From: Longitalea arenae
Lineage (GTDB): Bacteria > Bacteroidota > Bacteroidia > Chitinophagales > Chitinophagaceae
Direction of reading: 5' to 3'
NCBI RefSeq assembly: GCF_016924755.1
Contig: NZ_JAFFJX010000002.1
Location: 1 to 64,000 of the forward strand
Length of the DNA stretch: 64,000 nucleotides
This document shows positions 46,365 to 55,394 of the stretch, piece after piece. Numbering within the stretch: the stretch's first letter is position 1; every line of letters starts with the position of its first letter. Below the pieces are notes generated by a model. It was not told the origin of the DNA, did not search any database, and saw only the letters and a list, made by a program, of their open reading frames with translations. The translations under genes and the position numbers were made by a program.

Positions 46365-46574
46365 GAAATACACAATGTGCTGATGTGCTGATTTGCTAAT
46401 GTGCTAATGATAATGTGATAATGTGATAATTCGATAATGTGATAATGAAATACACAATGTGCTAATGTGCTGATTTGCTAATGTGCTAATGATAATGTGT
46501 TAATGTGATAATTGGATAATGTGATAATGAAATACACAATGTGCTAATGTGCTGATTTGCTAATGTGCTAATGA
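46365..46574. repeat. 82-bp tandem repeat, about 2.5 copies
   Basis: Copies start at 46365, 46447 and 46529, each with GAAATACACAATGTGCT, and the third stops after 46 bp. The copies differ at only a few positions. Each is itself made of AATGTGCTAATG and GATAATGTGATAAT words. It begins 10 bp after the MocR stop codon. Confidence 0.85.
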
Positions 46575-46589
46575 AATTACAAACCTATT

Positions 46590-46785
46590 GTGCTGCCAAC
46601 TGCGAACTGTAAACTGCGTACTGTGCTGCCAATTGCCAACTGCTAACTGCTAACTGCCAATTGTGTATTGCTCACTGCCAATTGCCAACTGCTAATTGCT
46701 AATTGCCCATTGCCAATTGCCTATTGCCAATTGTGTATTGCTAACTGCCAACTGCCAATTGTCAACTGCTTAATGTCCATTTCCA
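46590..46785. repeat. Word repeat, TGCCAACTGCTAATTGCC type
   Basis: Nearly 200 bp consist of 7-nt-like words such as TGCCAAC, TGCTAAC, TGCCAAT and TGCCTAT. The block runs through the mobA stop codon at 46770, so the last mobA codons share the CCAATTGG word. Together with the 82-bp array it fills the whole convergent gap between the MocR gene and mobA. Confidence 0.75.
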
Positions 46786-47390
46786 ATTGGCGTAGTCGGT
46801 GGATGTTCAAAATAGGCCTCAATATCCTCATTGGAATTGTAATTGCGGAAAAAATGGGACGAGCGTATGGGTAACCGTAGGGTGCACCCTTCATCGAAGA
46901 TGGCCTGCAGGCTGTAATTCTTCAAGCGCCCGATCATAATTCGTCCGGCCACCTTTTCAAGGCCGGTCCGGGTGTAAATACCACAAAAAGGTTGTGCAAA
47001 ATCTGTATCCTGGTAAACGTAAAAATCAAACTGGTTGTCGCGCAGGTATTCCTGTAACAGGTGATGAATGGAACCGGCATCCAGGTCGAGCATATCACAG
47101 GCCAGCAGGAGCAGGTCATGATCGGGATATTGCATGTGTACACTCAGCAGTCCCCGCAGCGGCCCTTCCACTTCGGCATTATCAACCACCAGCAGTTCGG
47201 GCGAAATCTCTTCGGCATAAGTAAGCACCTGTTGCGGGTTAACCGAATACACGACCGGCAAATGGAACATGGCGAGCTTCTCGTGCATATGTTTCGCCCA
47301 GATCGTATTCCGAATGGGTAAAAGCCCCTTATCGGCGCCCATGCGTTTGCTCTCGCCGCCACATAAAATAACACCTAACAAGTTTTCCAT
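46770..47390 (-). CDS. mobA: Molybdenum cofactor guanylyltransferase
   Basis: A 206-residue cytoplasmic nucleotidyltransferase attaching GMP to molybdopterin, giving the guanylated cofactor used by the nitrate reductase in this cluster. The P-loop-like motif LCGGESKRMGADKG is at residues 9-22, the metal-binding aspartate in LLACDMLDLD near 100, and EGPLRGLLS near 75. It lies 32 bp after the SelW-like gene and ends the nitrate gene run. The C-terminus merges with a word repeat, but length remains normal. Confidence 0.9.
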   Translation of the reverse strand: MENLLGVILCGGESKRMGADKGLLPIRNTIWAKHMHEKLAMFHLPVVYSVNPQQVLTYAEEISPELLVVDNAEVEGPLRGLLSVHMQYPDHDLLLLACDMLDLDAGSIHHLLQEYLRDNQFDFYVYQDTDFAQPFCGIYTRTGLEKVAGRIMIGRLKNYSLQAIFDEGCTLRLPIRSSHFFRNYNSNEDIEAYFEHPPTTPIGNGH

Positions 47391-47422
47391 ATTGTAAATA
47401 CTGGAAGATGAGGAATAAAGGA

Positions 47423-47710
47423 TCAGTCTAATACCTTGCGATCGGCATGGCCCAGGCTTTTACCCGGCGCCACCACATCGCGCACCAATTGTTTCACTTC
47501 TTTAATTTCAAGGAAACCGCCAGCCTCTTTGCGGTCAAAAACCTTCTGGTCTCCGATGCAAATTGTGTACCGCCCACTCACTTCACTGGGCTTCAGCAGT
47601 ACACCCTGCAGCTCATCGGTAAAGGTGGTTAACAACTCCTGTGCCATATACGCAGCCCGCAGCAGCCAATTGCATTTTGGACAGTATTCGATCGTGATGG
47701 TTGGTTTCAT
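47423..47710 (-). CDS. SelT/SelW/SelH (Rdx) family thioredoxin-fold protein
   Basis: A 95-residue protein with the CxxC redox motif CPKC at residues 10-13 in the context IEYCPKCNWLLRAAYMAQELL. This is the cysteine form of the selenoprotein W family. It ends with a short extension (GKSLGHADRKVLD). The family has a thioredoxin-like fold and poorly known redox roles. Its placement between mobA and the rubredoxin-fusion gene suggests a redox task in nitrate reduction; that is inference. Confidence 0.85.
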   Translation of the reverse strand: MKPTITIEYCPKCNWLLRAAYMAQELLTTFTDELQGVLLKPSEVSGRYTICIGDQKVFDRKEAGGFLEIKEVKQLVRDVVAPGKSLGHADRKVLD

Positions 47711-47822
47711 GTAACAAAGATAAGGGTTCAGAACCCATGAGGCAAGTACCTAAAAACCAATCCCAGACTAATCTTTAGCAGGAAACAGTATGTTAAATAT
47801 GATAATTTTTCAACAAATTGAG

Positions 47823-49310
47823 CTACGCGTTCACCCCTTCCGCCCGCGTGCTCTGGAAATCGGATTTCGGCGATTCACATACCGGACAATGGTAAGTGCC
47901 GGGCAGCTGGCTGAATGGGGTACCCGGTGCAATATTGTTTATTTCATCTCCATACTGCTCATCATATACGGTAAAACAATGCTTACACTTATAAATATCC
48001 GGCACTTTCACCGCCGCCTTCACGGCAGGCTCCTGTACCAGCTCCTGCCGGTATACATTGTGGAGGATCTTATCCGCTTCGGTGGTGAGGTCATAAAAAT
48101 ATTTGATGAGCGAGATCAGGTAGGCGCCCAGCTCTTCTTTCTGCACCCCTTTCCTGAATAAGATATATTCGCGCGAATTGGGATTGAAATCTTTGGTGTA
48201 CATGATATCGTACCGGTTCATGGCGGCGCTTTTATTCCGGCTGGTATTGTTTTGTTTGGCTATTACAACCGCTCCAAACAAACCAATGAGACCCGATTTG
48301 CTTTTGGTCTTAACGGCAAAGCTGAGCCCGTGGGTACGAACATCATCTTTATCAAACTGGCGAATGATGTATCTTTTTAAATTCAATCCTTCCTCGCTCA
48401 GGTCTTCTATCTGCCAGTTCAACTCGTTGGCAGCATGGTGCACATTGATGCGGTAAGTATTCAATACATATTCCCATGCCATGCGATCGCTTTGGGCAAT
48501 TCCTTTTACGATAAGCGATTTCCAGGGCGTCACATACAACTGCCCCACCTTGGTCTTTAAGCAGAGCGAAGCAATATCCTTCAAAAATGAAACGGGGAAA
48601 CATTCATCACGGCGGTAAATACCCAGCCAGGTCTTTTCGCCATAGCGGTTAAAACCTTCGTAATAGGGCAGCGCAAAGGGAGGTATGCTCAGGGCTGCCG
48701 TGACCGGCTGCATAATGAATTGCTCTTTGCTGTGCACCATCTCATACAAGGCATCCCCATCTGCCAGGGTCTTATTCGCGATGATGGCTTCCTCCACCAG
48801 GCGGGTCATGCGCGGAATATCATCGGAATAGATCAATCCCTTCCAGCAATAAATAACCGTGGTTCTGGGAAAACGCACATACAAATACCAGTAATTATTC
48901 ACTGGTGAAGAAATAAAATTGATATTACCGGTGAAAAAGGGAATGAAGCTCTGATTCGCATCTACCAGGTTTAGCTTCAGGCGGGGCCGGTAATCGAACA
49001 AACCCAGAATATCTTTATAAACGCCCTCGCTCAACCAGTTGGCGTTTTGAAATACATCTTCCGACACATATGAGGTGAGGATGTTGGCATAGTCGTCATG
49101 GTTGGCTTCATAAAATACGCCCAGCTGGTCCAGTTCTCTGCGGAACTCTTTTTCATTGGAACTATCGGCCACACAATACAATTGCTGGCGATTTCCGAAT
49201 TGAACCTGGCTTAGACCGCATCTTTCGGCTGCTTCCATCCATGCATGCAGGTCTCCGGCAGCCACAATGCCGCCCGGGAGGTTTATTTTTATATGGTGAT
49301 ACTTACGCAT
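47823..49310 (-). CDS. Rubredoxin fused to a nitrite/sulfite-reductase-like scaffold lacking cofactor cysteines
   Basis: A 495-residue cytoplasmic protein. Residues 1-75 (HHIKINLPGGIVAAGDLHAW, FGNRQQLYC) match the ferredoxin-like half-domain of nitrite/sulfite reductases. A second related half-domain appears at about 240-320 (TPWKSLIVKGI). The C-X5-C and C-X3-C cysteines that hold the iron-sulfur cluster and siroheme in those enzymes are absent. A rubredoxin domain closes the protein at about 440-488, with CKHC and CPVC iron ligands and APGTPFSQLPG. Directly downstream of the nitrate reductase, it is probably an electron-transfer partner or assembly factor and not a reductase. The function is inference. 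Confidence 0.78.
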   Translation of the reverse strand: MRKYHHIKINLPGGIVAAGDLHAWMEAAERCGLSQVQFGNRQQLYCVADSSNEKEFRRELDQLGVFYEANHDDYANILTSYVSEDVFQNANWLSEGVYKDILGLFDYRPRLKLNLVDANQSFIPFFTGNINFISSPVNNYWYLYVRFPRTTVIYCWKGLIYSDDIPRMTRLVEEAIIANKTLADGDALYEMVHSKEQFIMQPVTAALSIPPFALPYYEGFNRYGEKTWLGIYRRDECFPVSFLKDIASLCLKTKVGQLYVTPWKSLIVKGIAQSDRMAWEYVLNTYRINVHHAANELNWQIEDLSEEGLNLKRYIIRQFDKDDVRTHGLSFAVKTKSKSGLIGLFGAVVIAKQNNTSRNKSAAMNRYDIMYTKDFNPNSREYILFRKGVQKEELGAYLISLIKYFYDLTTEADKILHNVYRQELVQEPAVKAAVKVPDIYKCKHCFTVYDEQYGDEINNIAPGTPFSQLPGTYHCPVCESPKSDFQSTRAEGVNA

Positions 49311-49469
49311 TGTAAAAGTTCTTAGTTCCTAACTTCAGGTTCTTTGGTACCTGTTACCAGTTTCCAGTTGCCGAGCCTTACATGTCGATCACTCTACCTT
49401 CAGTCAGAGGCTCCAAATTTTCTGCCAGGTGACCGGGAACCGGCACCTGATAAATTCATGATTAACATT

Positions 49470-52400
49470 CTACTTAACGAGCACACTGCCAGTAGCATTT
49501 AGTAACGTTTCTTCTAATAACCGCTGCACTTCGGGGCGGCAGGATCCACAACCGGTTCCTGCTCCTGTTAACGAGCACAGCTGTTTAAAGTCGGTACAAC
49601 CTTCATTGATCTTGTTCTTCAGGTTATCGCTGCCTACATTGTTACAGCTGCAGACCAGCTTGCCCAATACCGGCTCGGCTTTTTTACCGCTGCGCAATAA
49701 TTGCAGGCGTTTTTCATTCAGCTCGATCTTATTAGCGATCAGTTCCCTGAATTCCTGGAACTCGCTTTTGTCGCCAATTAAAATGGCGCCTACCAGCCGG
49801 TCCTGGTGAATGATACATTTTTTATAATAGCGTTTTGCTTTATCCAGGAAGATGATCTCTTCATAATCCTGTTCATTCGGACATTCGGGAATTCCTATGC
49901 TGCAAAGATCAAAGCCGTGGATCTTGATGATGTTCATGAAGAGGCTGCCGCCATAGTAGCTTGCAATATCGCCCTGTAAATAGCGGGCAACCACATGCGC
50001 CTGCTGCTCTGCTGCAGCCGTTATGCCGTACAGCATGCCTTCAAATTCTGCTATTTCCCCAATGGCAAACACATTGGGGTCGCTGGTTTGCAGGCGTTCA
50101 TTCACGATCACCCCGCGCTGGCAATGCAATCCGGTGTCTTTGGCCAGCTCAATATTGGGAATGGTGCCGATGGCAAATACCAATGCATTACAATCGATCA
50201 CTTTTCCACTTTTCAGGCGGATGCCCGTGAGCTCACTGCGGCCATAGAACAATTGCACTTCATCATCATAATAAATATCGCAATGGTGGTCGGTCATTTC
50301 CTCATGCAGCAGCTGACTGCCCAGCGGATCGAGCTGGCGGTCGAGGAAGCGGGAAATACGTTGTACAATGGTCACCTTGATGTTCACCTCTCGTAAGGAC
50401 GCGGCCAGTTCAAGCCCCAGCAATCCACCCCCTACAATAACGACATGGCCATCGGCCGGCACATGGTTCTTGAATTCATCGGCATCGGTACGGCTGCGCA
50501 TGGTGAAAATGCCTTTCAGCGAAGGCACATTACGTGGCACTGCGGCGCGGCTGCCGGTAGCCATGATCAATACATCATAATAGGTAGTGCGGCCGGTAGA
50601 GTCAATCACACATTTATTTGTGCGGTCGATCTTTTCAATGCTTACGCCTTTATACAGTTTGATATTGTATCCGGGCTCTTCCGATTCTTTCATCTTGATC
50701 AGCTGGTCCCAGCTCTGGGTGCCGCTGATATAGTCGGGCAGCATGACCCGGTTATAAAAAGGGAAATTCTCTTTGCTGAAGATCACGATCTCGTCTTCGC
50801 GGTTCATTTCGCGGTACGATTTCACAAAGCCATATGCACCGGCGCCGGCGCCAATGATCACAATACGCTGCCGTGGCTTTTTATAAGGCGCTACCTGTAC
50901 AGCACAAAATTTAAAATCGGGCTCTTTTGAGATAGGATCAATGAGCGGACTGGTAACATTATTCGCCCGGTTCAGGTCATTGTTCAGGATCTTACCCCAG
51001 TGCATGGGTAAAAACACAACGCCTTTTTTTATAGTGGGAGAAACAGTGGCTTTCACCCTTACTTCTCCCCGGCGTGAACTTACCACTGCAATATCGCCGT
51101 CCTTTAAATGCAGTCGGCGCGCATCTTCCGGATGGATTTCCAGGAAGGATTGCGAAATATGTTGCTTTAACTTATTCACCTTACCGGTTTTTGCCATCGT
51201 ATGCCATTGGTCGCGGATCCGGCCGGTAGTCAGAATAAACGGAAAATCGCCGTCCGGTTTTTCACTGGTGATATCATCGGGCACCGCGTGCAGGATGGCT
51301 TTAGCAGAAGGTGTATAAAAAGTTTTGTCGGCAAACAAGCGTACAGTGCCCTGGCCTGTTTCCCCTTTGGGATAGGGCCATTGCACTGACCTCCTGTTTT
51401 TCAGAACACTATAGTTAAGTCCGCTAATATCGATATTGGTGCCTTCGGTCAGCTTCGCATGCTCATCATAGATGGCCGATGCATTCGCATAATCGAAACC
51501 ATGATAGCCCATCTTTTGTGCAAAGCGACAGATGATCTCGGCATCCGGCAATGCTTCACCGGGTGCTTCTACGATCTTATTGAGGTAGGTAATACGCCGT
51601 TCAGAATTGGTCATGGTGCCCTCTTTCTCCGTCCAGGTAGCAGCGGGCAGAATGACATCAGCATATTTCAGGGTCTCGGGGCGGTTGCTTATATCCTGCA
51701 CTACTACAAACTTTGCCTTTTTCAAACCATCTTCGGCCACCCTTACATTTGGTAAGCTGATCAGCGGGTTGGTACAAATGATCCAGATGGCTTTCAGGCG
51801 GCCATCATTCAGGGCATCGAACATTTCGGTAGCGGTTAAGCCCGCTTTTTCAGAAATATGCGTACCGCCCCAGAATTGTTGTACCTCTTCGCGGTGTTTA
51901 GGATTCGCCAGGTTACGGTGAGCAGGCAGGAGGTTCGACAGACCGCCTACTTCACGGCCACCCATGGCATTGGGCTGGCCCGTTAATGAGAAGGGACCGG
52001 AGCCGGGTCTCCCAATATGACCGGTGATGAGGTTCAGGTTGATCAGGCTGAGATTTTTATTTACGCCTACAGCGCTTTGATTCAGGCCCATCGTCCATAA
52101 GCTCATGAACCCTTTGGCATTGCCAATATGCTGGGCCGCCAGTTTTATTGAAACTTCATCAATGCCACAGATCTCGGCAGCTTCAGCCAGGGTTCTTTGA
52201 AAAACGATCTTTTTATATTGTTCAAATCCTTCGGTATGGTTCTTTATAAAATCAAGATCAACATCCCCGTTCTCGATCAACAGCCTGCCAATGGCGTGGT
52301 TCAGCGTGATATCGGTTCCGGGATTCAGTTGCAGGTGCACATCGGCCAGTGAACAGGTATCGGTCTTACGCGGGTCAACCACTATGATCTTTACATGCGG

Positions 52401-52991
52401 GTTAGCCGCTTTATGCGCTTCTATCCTGCGCCATAAAATGGGATGGCACCAGGCCGGATTGGCCCCGGTGATATAAAAACAATCAGCGGCTTCAATATCA
52501 TCATAACAGCCAGGCACACTGTCTTCACCGAGGGCCATTTTATAACCAACCACTGCACTGCTCATGCAGAGGCGCGAATTGGTGTCGATATTATTACTGC
52601 CAATAAACCCTTTTATCAGTTTATTGATCACGTAATATTCTTCGGTAAGACATTGCCCCGATACATAAAAAGCAACCGAATCAGGACCATATTTATCAAT
52701 AAAGGTTTTGAAAACGGCGGCGGTACGATCCAATGCATCGTCCCAGGACACACGTTGCAGGGGCATATTCCGGTTATAACGCATTTGTGGGTACAGCAAA
52801 CGATCGCTTTTATCATTGATTGTATAATGCAAATTCATGCCTTTGCTGCACAACATGCCTTTATTCACCGGATGCTGTTTGTCGCCTTCAACCGAAATAT
52901 TCCCTTTTTTATCCTTGTTTACTACCACGCCACATCCCACTCCGCAGTAGCAGCAGGTGGTGGTCACTGAATCGGGATGCTGATTATTCAT
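49470..52991 (-). CDS. Fused assimilatory nitrate reductase (NasA-like) and FAD-dependent reductase (NasC/NirB-like)
   Basis: A 1173-residue cytoplasmic protein. Residues 1 to about 700 are a molybdopterin oxidoreductase. The [4Fe-4S] ligands lie in CCYCGVGC and C48, and the probable Mo-ligand is C142 in SRLCMSSAV, as in the NasA/NapA/NarB group. From about 708 an FAD/NAD(P)H oxidoreductase follows (RIVIIGAGAGAYGF, VVIVGGGLLGLELA, VFAIGEIAE), as in NasC or the N-terminus of NirB. A BFD-like [2Fe-2S] domain ends the chain at about 1110-1160 (LVCSCNNVG, GAGTGCGSCRPEV). Catalytic and electron-input modules that are usually separate are joined here, so one chain could reduce nitrate with NAD(P)H. 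No signal peptide is present. Confidence 0.9.
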   Translation of the reverse strand: MNNQHPDSVTTTCCYCGVGCGVVVNKDKKGNISVEGDKQHPVNKGMLCSKGMNLHYTINDKSDRLLYPQMRYNRNMPLQRVSWDDALDRTAAVFKTFIDKYGPDSVAFYVSGQCLTEEYYVINKLIKGFIGSNNIDTNSRLCMSSAVVGYKMALGEDSVPGCYDDIEAADCFYITGANPAWCHPILWRRIEAHKAANPHVKIIVVDPRKTDTCSLADVHLQLNPGTDITLNHAIGRLLIENGDVDLDFIKNHTEGFEQYKKIVFQRTLAEAAEICGIDEVSIKLAAQHIGNAKGFMSLWTMGLNQSAVGVNKNLSLINLNLITGHIGRPGSGPFSLTGQPNAMGGREVGGLSNLLPAHRNLANPKHREEVQQFWGGTHISEKAGLTATEMFDALNDGRLKAIWIICTNPLISLPNVRVAEDGLKKAKFVVVQDISNRPETLKYADVILPAATWTEKEGTMTNSERRITYLNKIVEAPGEALPDAEIICRFAQKMGYHGFDYANASAIYDEHAKLTEGTNIDISGLNYSVLKNRRSVQWPYPKGETGQGTVRLFADKTFYTPSAKAILHAVPDDITSEKPDGDFPFILTTGRIRDQWHTMAKTGKVNKLKQHISQSFLEIHPEDARRLHLKDGDIAVVSSRRGEVRVKATVSPTIKKGVVFLPMHWGKILNNDLNRANNVTSPLIDPISKEPDFKFCAVQVAPYKKPRQRIVIIGAGAGAYGFVKSYREMNREDEIVIFSKENFPFYNRVMLPDYISGTQSWDQLIKMKESEEPGYNIKLYKGVSIEKIDRTNKCVIDSTGRTTYYDVLIMATGSRAAVPRNVPSLKGIFTMRSRTDADEFKNHVPADGHVVIVGGGLLGLELAASLREVNIKVTIVQRISRFLDRQLDPLGSQLLHEEMTDHHCDIYYDDEVQLFYGRSELTGIRLKSGKVIDCNALVFAIGTIPNIELAKDTGLHCQRGVIVNERLQTSDPNVFAIGEIAEFEGMLYGITAAAEQQAHVVARYLQGDIASYYGGSLFMNIIKIHGFDLCSIGIPECPNEQDYEEIIFLDKAKRYYKKCIIHQDRLVGAILIGDKSEFQEFRELIANKIELNEKRLQLLRSGKKAEPVLGKLVCSCNNVGSDNLKNKINEGCTDFKQLCSLTGAGTGCGSCRPEVQRLLEETLLNATGSVLVK

Positions 52992-53036
52992 GATTTTACT
53001 TTTGATATATCGCTGTTCTACTATCTAAGGTTACCG

Positions 53037-53059
53037 GTGCCACGGTTGTCCGGTGGCAC
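53037..53059 (-). promoter_or_regulatory. Intercistronic hairpin between narK and the nitrate reductase gene
   Basis: GTGCCAC at 53037-53043 pairs with GTGGCAC at 53053-53059. No T tract follows on the minus strand. It may be an mRNA processing or stability element in the 77-bp gap. Confidence 0.4.
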
Positions 53060-53068
53060 GGTTCACTA

Positions 53069-54376
53069 TTATGCTCTGGCAAGGGCCGCTTCATCTTTGA
53101 TCGCAGTAGCACCTTCTGTTTTAGAAGAGCTGCGCAAATGCGTTAACAAAACCAGCAGGCCGGTTACGGCTACACCAATGCCTATATAGAAAAATGCCTG
53201 TGAATAGGTAATGTTCTTCGATTTGAACAGGAAGCCTACCAGCATGGCCCCGATATTTCCACCGGCGCCAACGATGCCGGCCACACTACCGATCGCATCT
53301 TTGTTTACAAAGGGAACAATGGAATAGGTTCCACCGTTTGCCATTTTAAGGAAGAGCGCAAAGATCAACATGGAAATAATGGCGAGGGTCAAGGTGCCTG
53401 CATTGGCGAAACAAATAATACCGATGCCTTCCAGTATTAAAAAGCCTGCCAGCAACAATCCTTTTCCGCGCAATCCATATACTTTACCTATTTTATCACT
53501 GATGATACCACCCAGGGCGCGGGCAAAGAGGTTCATGAAGCCAAAGATGCTGGCCAGGGCGCCGGCCATGATCAGGCTTGCCTTGAAATTATCGACAAAG
53601 TAAGTAGCCGCTACGTTGTCGACCGTGATCTCGATACCGAAGCAGGCCGCATAAGCAATGGCCAGGATCCAGGTCCTGTAATCTTTCAGGGCCACCATAA
53701 AACTGCCTTTCTTCTTTTCTTTCGACTGGCGTTTGATCTCATTATAATTACCGTTGGGTGTATCTTTTGTAAACCGGTAGTACACGAATGCCATGATCAG
53801 TAAAATGGCACCCGGAATGATCATCGCTATGCGCCAGGAGTTGGCATTGTCGATATACCCTGCTCCTACAAAAGCAGCGGCTATCAAAGGCATTACAATT
53901 TGAGTAACACCACCGCCCAGGTTGCCCCAACCGCCGGCCACTGCATTGGCAGTACCTACCACATTGGGCGCAAACATTACTGAGGTATGGAACTGGGTTA
54001 TAACGAAAGAAGCGCCGATGATGCCAATGATCAGCCGGAACAACAGAAATGATTCGTAACTGTTGGCAAAACCTATACACATTACAGGAATTGCGCCTAA
54101 GACAAGCAAAATAGTGTATGATAAGCGGGGCCCCAGCGTATCGCACAAACGGCCAATGATCAACCGGGCAATAATGGTAGCAGATACCGATGCAATCGTG
54201 ATATTACCTACCTGCTCTTTAGTTAAATGCAACTGCTCACGCACCAGGGGCATCAGCGGAGCTATGCCAAACCAACCAAAAAAGCAAAAGAAAAAGGTAA
54301 GCCAGGTAATGTGAAAGGTGCGCATCTGTATGCCCTTTCCCGAAAAAATGTTCAGCTTTGCTAGCGGTTGATTCAT
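53069..54376 (-). CDS. narK: Nitrate/nitrite MFS transporter (NNP family)
   Basis: A 435-residue inner-membrane permease with 12 segments. NNP-family hallmarks are FGWFGIAPLMPLVREQL in the first helix, RLIIGRLCDTLGPR in the loop 2-3 motif, and the glycine-rich nitrate signature GGWGNLGGGVTQ near residue 145. It imports nitrate or exchanges it for nitrite. It lies between the ABC transporter genes and the nitrate reductase gene. The subtype (symporter or antiporter) is not decidable by eye. Confidence 0.9.
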   Translation of the reverse strand: MNQPLAKLNIFSGKGIQMRTFHITWLTFFFCFFGWFGIAPLMPLVREQLHLTKEQVGNITIASVSATIIARLIIGRLCDTLGPRLSYTILLVLGAIPVMCIGFANSYESFLLFRLIIGIIGASFVITQFHTSVMFAPNVVGTANAVAGGWGNLGGGVTQIVMPLIAAAFVGAGYIDNANSWRIAMIIPGAILLIMAFVYYRFTKDTPNGNYNEIKRQSKEKKKGSFMVALKDYRTWILAIAYAACFGIEITVDNVAATYFVDNFKASLIMAGALASIFGFMNLFARALGGIISDKIGKVYGLRGKGLLLAGFLILEGIGIICFANAGTLTLAIISMLIFALFLKMANGGTYSIVPFVNKDAIGSVAGIVGAGGNIGAMLVGFLFKSKNITYSQAFFYIGIGVAVTGLLVLLTHLRSSSKTEGATAIKDEAALARA

Positions 54377-54490
54377 GTCCTAGAAAATTAATACTGTTAT
54401 AAAATTTGTCTTCGTTGTTATAGTGGCCCGTTACAGCTTACAAATCCCAGGTTACAGGCTTTATCACTCCTGCCTGCAACCGGTCAATCA

Positions 54491-55357
54491 TCAATCTTTA
54501 ATGTCGTCAATTGAGAACTTATCAATAAGCAAACTCAATAATTTGTCATGAATGTTCATGTACACCGGGTCATGTACGATATCCCTCTTATTGCGGGGCC
54601 GGTCGAGCGGCACGGACACGATCTCTTTGATGGTTGCGGCCGGACCGTTATTCATCACCACTACCCGGTCGCTCAAAAAGATGGCTTCTTCCACATCATG
54701 GGTAACCATAACAATGGTTTTCTCGCGGTTGTCGAGGTTCCACAATTTCAGCAGCTCTACATGCATGTTGCTCTTCGTTAATGCGTCAAGTGCTCCGAAG
54801 GGTTCGTCGAGCAATAATATAGAGGGATTGATGGCGAACGCACGGGCTATAGCCACCCGTTGTTTCATGCCACCTGATAACTGACCTGGTAATTTGTCTT
54901 TGTGATCCCAGAGATGAACGCTTTTCAAATTGCGTTCTACCAGTTCCTTTTTTTCACCTTTTGAAAGATCTTTTAAAGCAGCGTCCACTGCTTCATAAAT
55001 ATTCCGGTATACCGTTAACCAGGGCAACAGCGAGTAATTCTGAAAAACAATGCCTCTGTCGGGTCCTGGTCCCATCACGGGTTTGCCATTGGCAGTCACA
55101 TCTCCCGCTGTGGGTTTAACCATGCCACTGATGGTTCCCATAAGGGTTGATTTACCACAACCGGAATGACCGATCAGAGAGATGATCTCGCCTTTCTGCA
55201 CCGAGAGTGAGATTTCCTTCACTGCGGTATAGCTTCCTTTGGCAGTTTTAAAACTTACTGTAACATTTTTGATATCAATAGCTGTTGACGGTGTTAATAC
55301 CGGCTGCAGTATAGAATCGGCTATATTTTGTGTTGTTGTAATTGCTGATGAGCGCAT
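54491..55357 (-). CDS. nrtD: Nitrate ABC transporter ATP-binding protein (NrtD-like)
   Basis: A 288-residue ABC ATPase. Walker A is GHSGCGKST at 63-71, the signature LSGGMKQRVAIARAF near 158, Walker B ILLLDEPFGALD near 180, and the switch histidine in VMVTHDVEEA. It belongs to the nitrate/sulfonate/taurine importer family. It drives uptake through the permease encoded 37 bp upstream. The first 25 residues are a polar extension before the core. No NrtC-type second ATPase with a fused binding domain is present, so this ATPase probably works as a homodimer. Confidence 0.88.
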   Translation of the reverse strand: MRSSAITTTQNIADSILQPVLTPSTAIDIKNVTVSFKTAKGSYTAVKEISLSVQKGEIISLIGHSGCGKSTLMGTISGMVKPTAGDVTANGKPVMGPGPDRGIVFQNYSLLPWLTVYRNIYEAVDAALKDLSKGEKKELVERNLKSVHLWDHKDKLPGQLSGGMKQRVAIARAFAINPSILLLDEPFGALDALTKSNMHVELLKLWNLDNREKTIVMVTHDVEEAIFLSDRVVVMNNGPAATIKEIVSVPLDRPRNKRDIVHDPVYMNIHDKLLSLLIDKFSIDDIKD

Positions 55358-55394
55358 TGTTCGATCGGTTTACATGCATTAAAAAATAAAATCA

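Noticed and set aside
46365-46785. CRISPR array
   Set aside because: The repeats are contiguous 82-bp or 7-nt-like units without unique spacers, and no cas genes are in the window.
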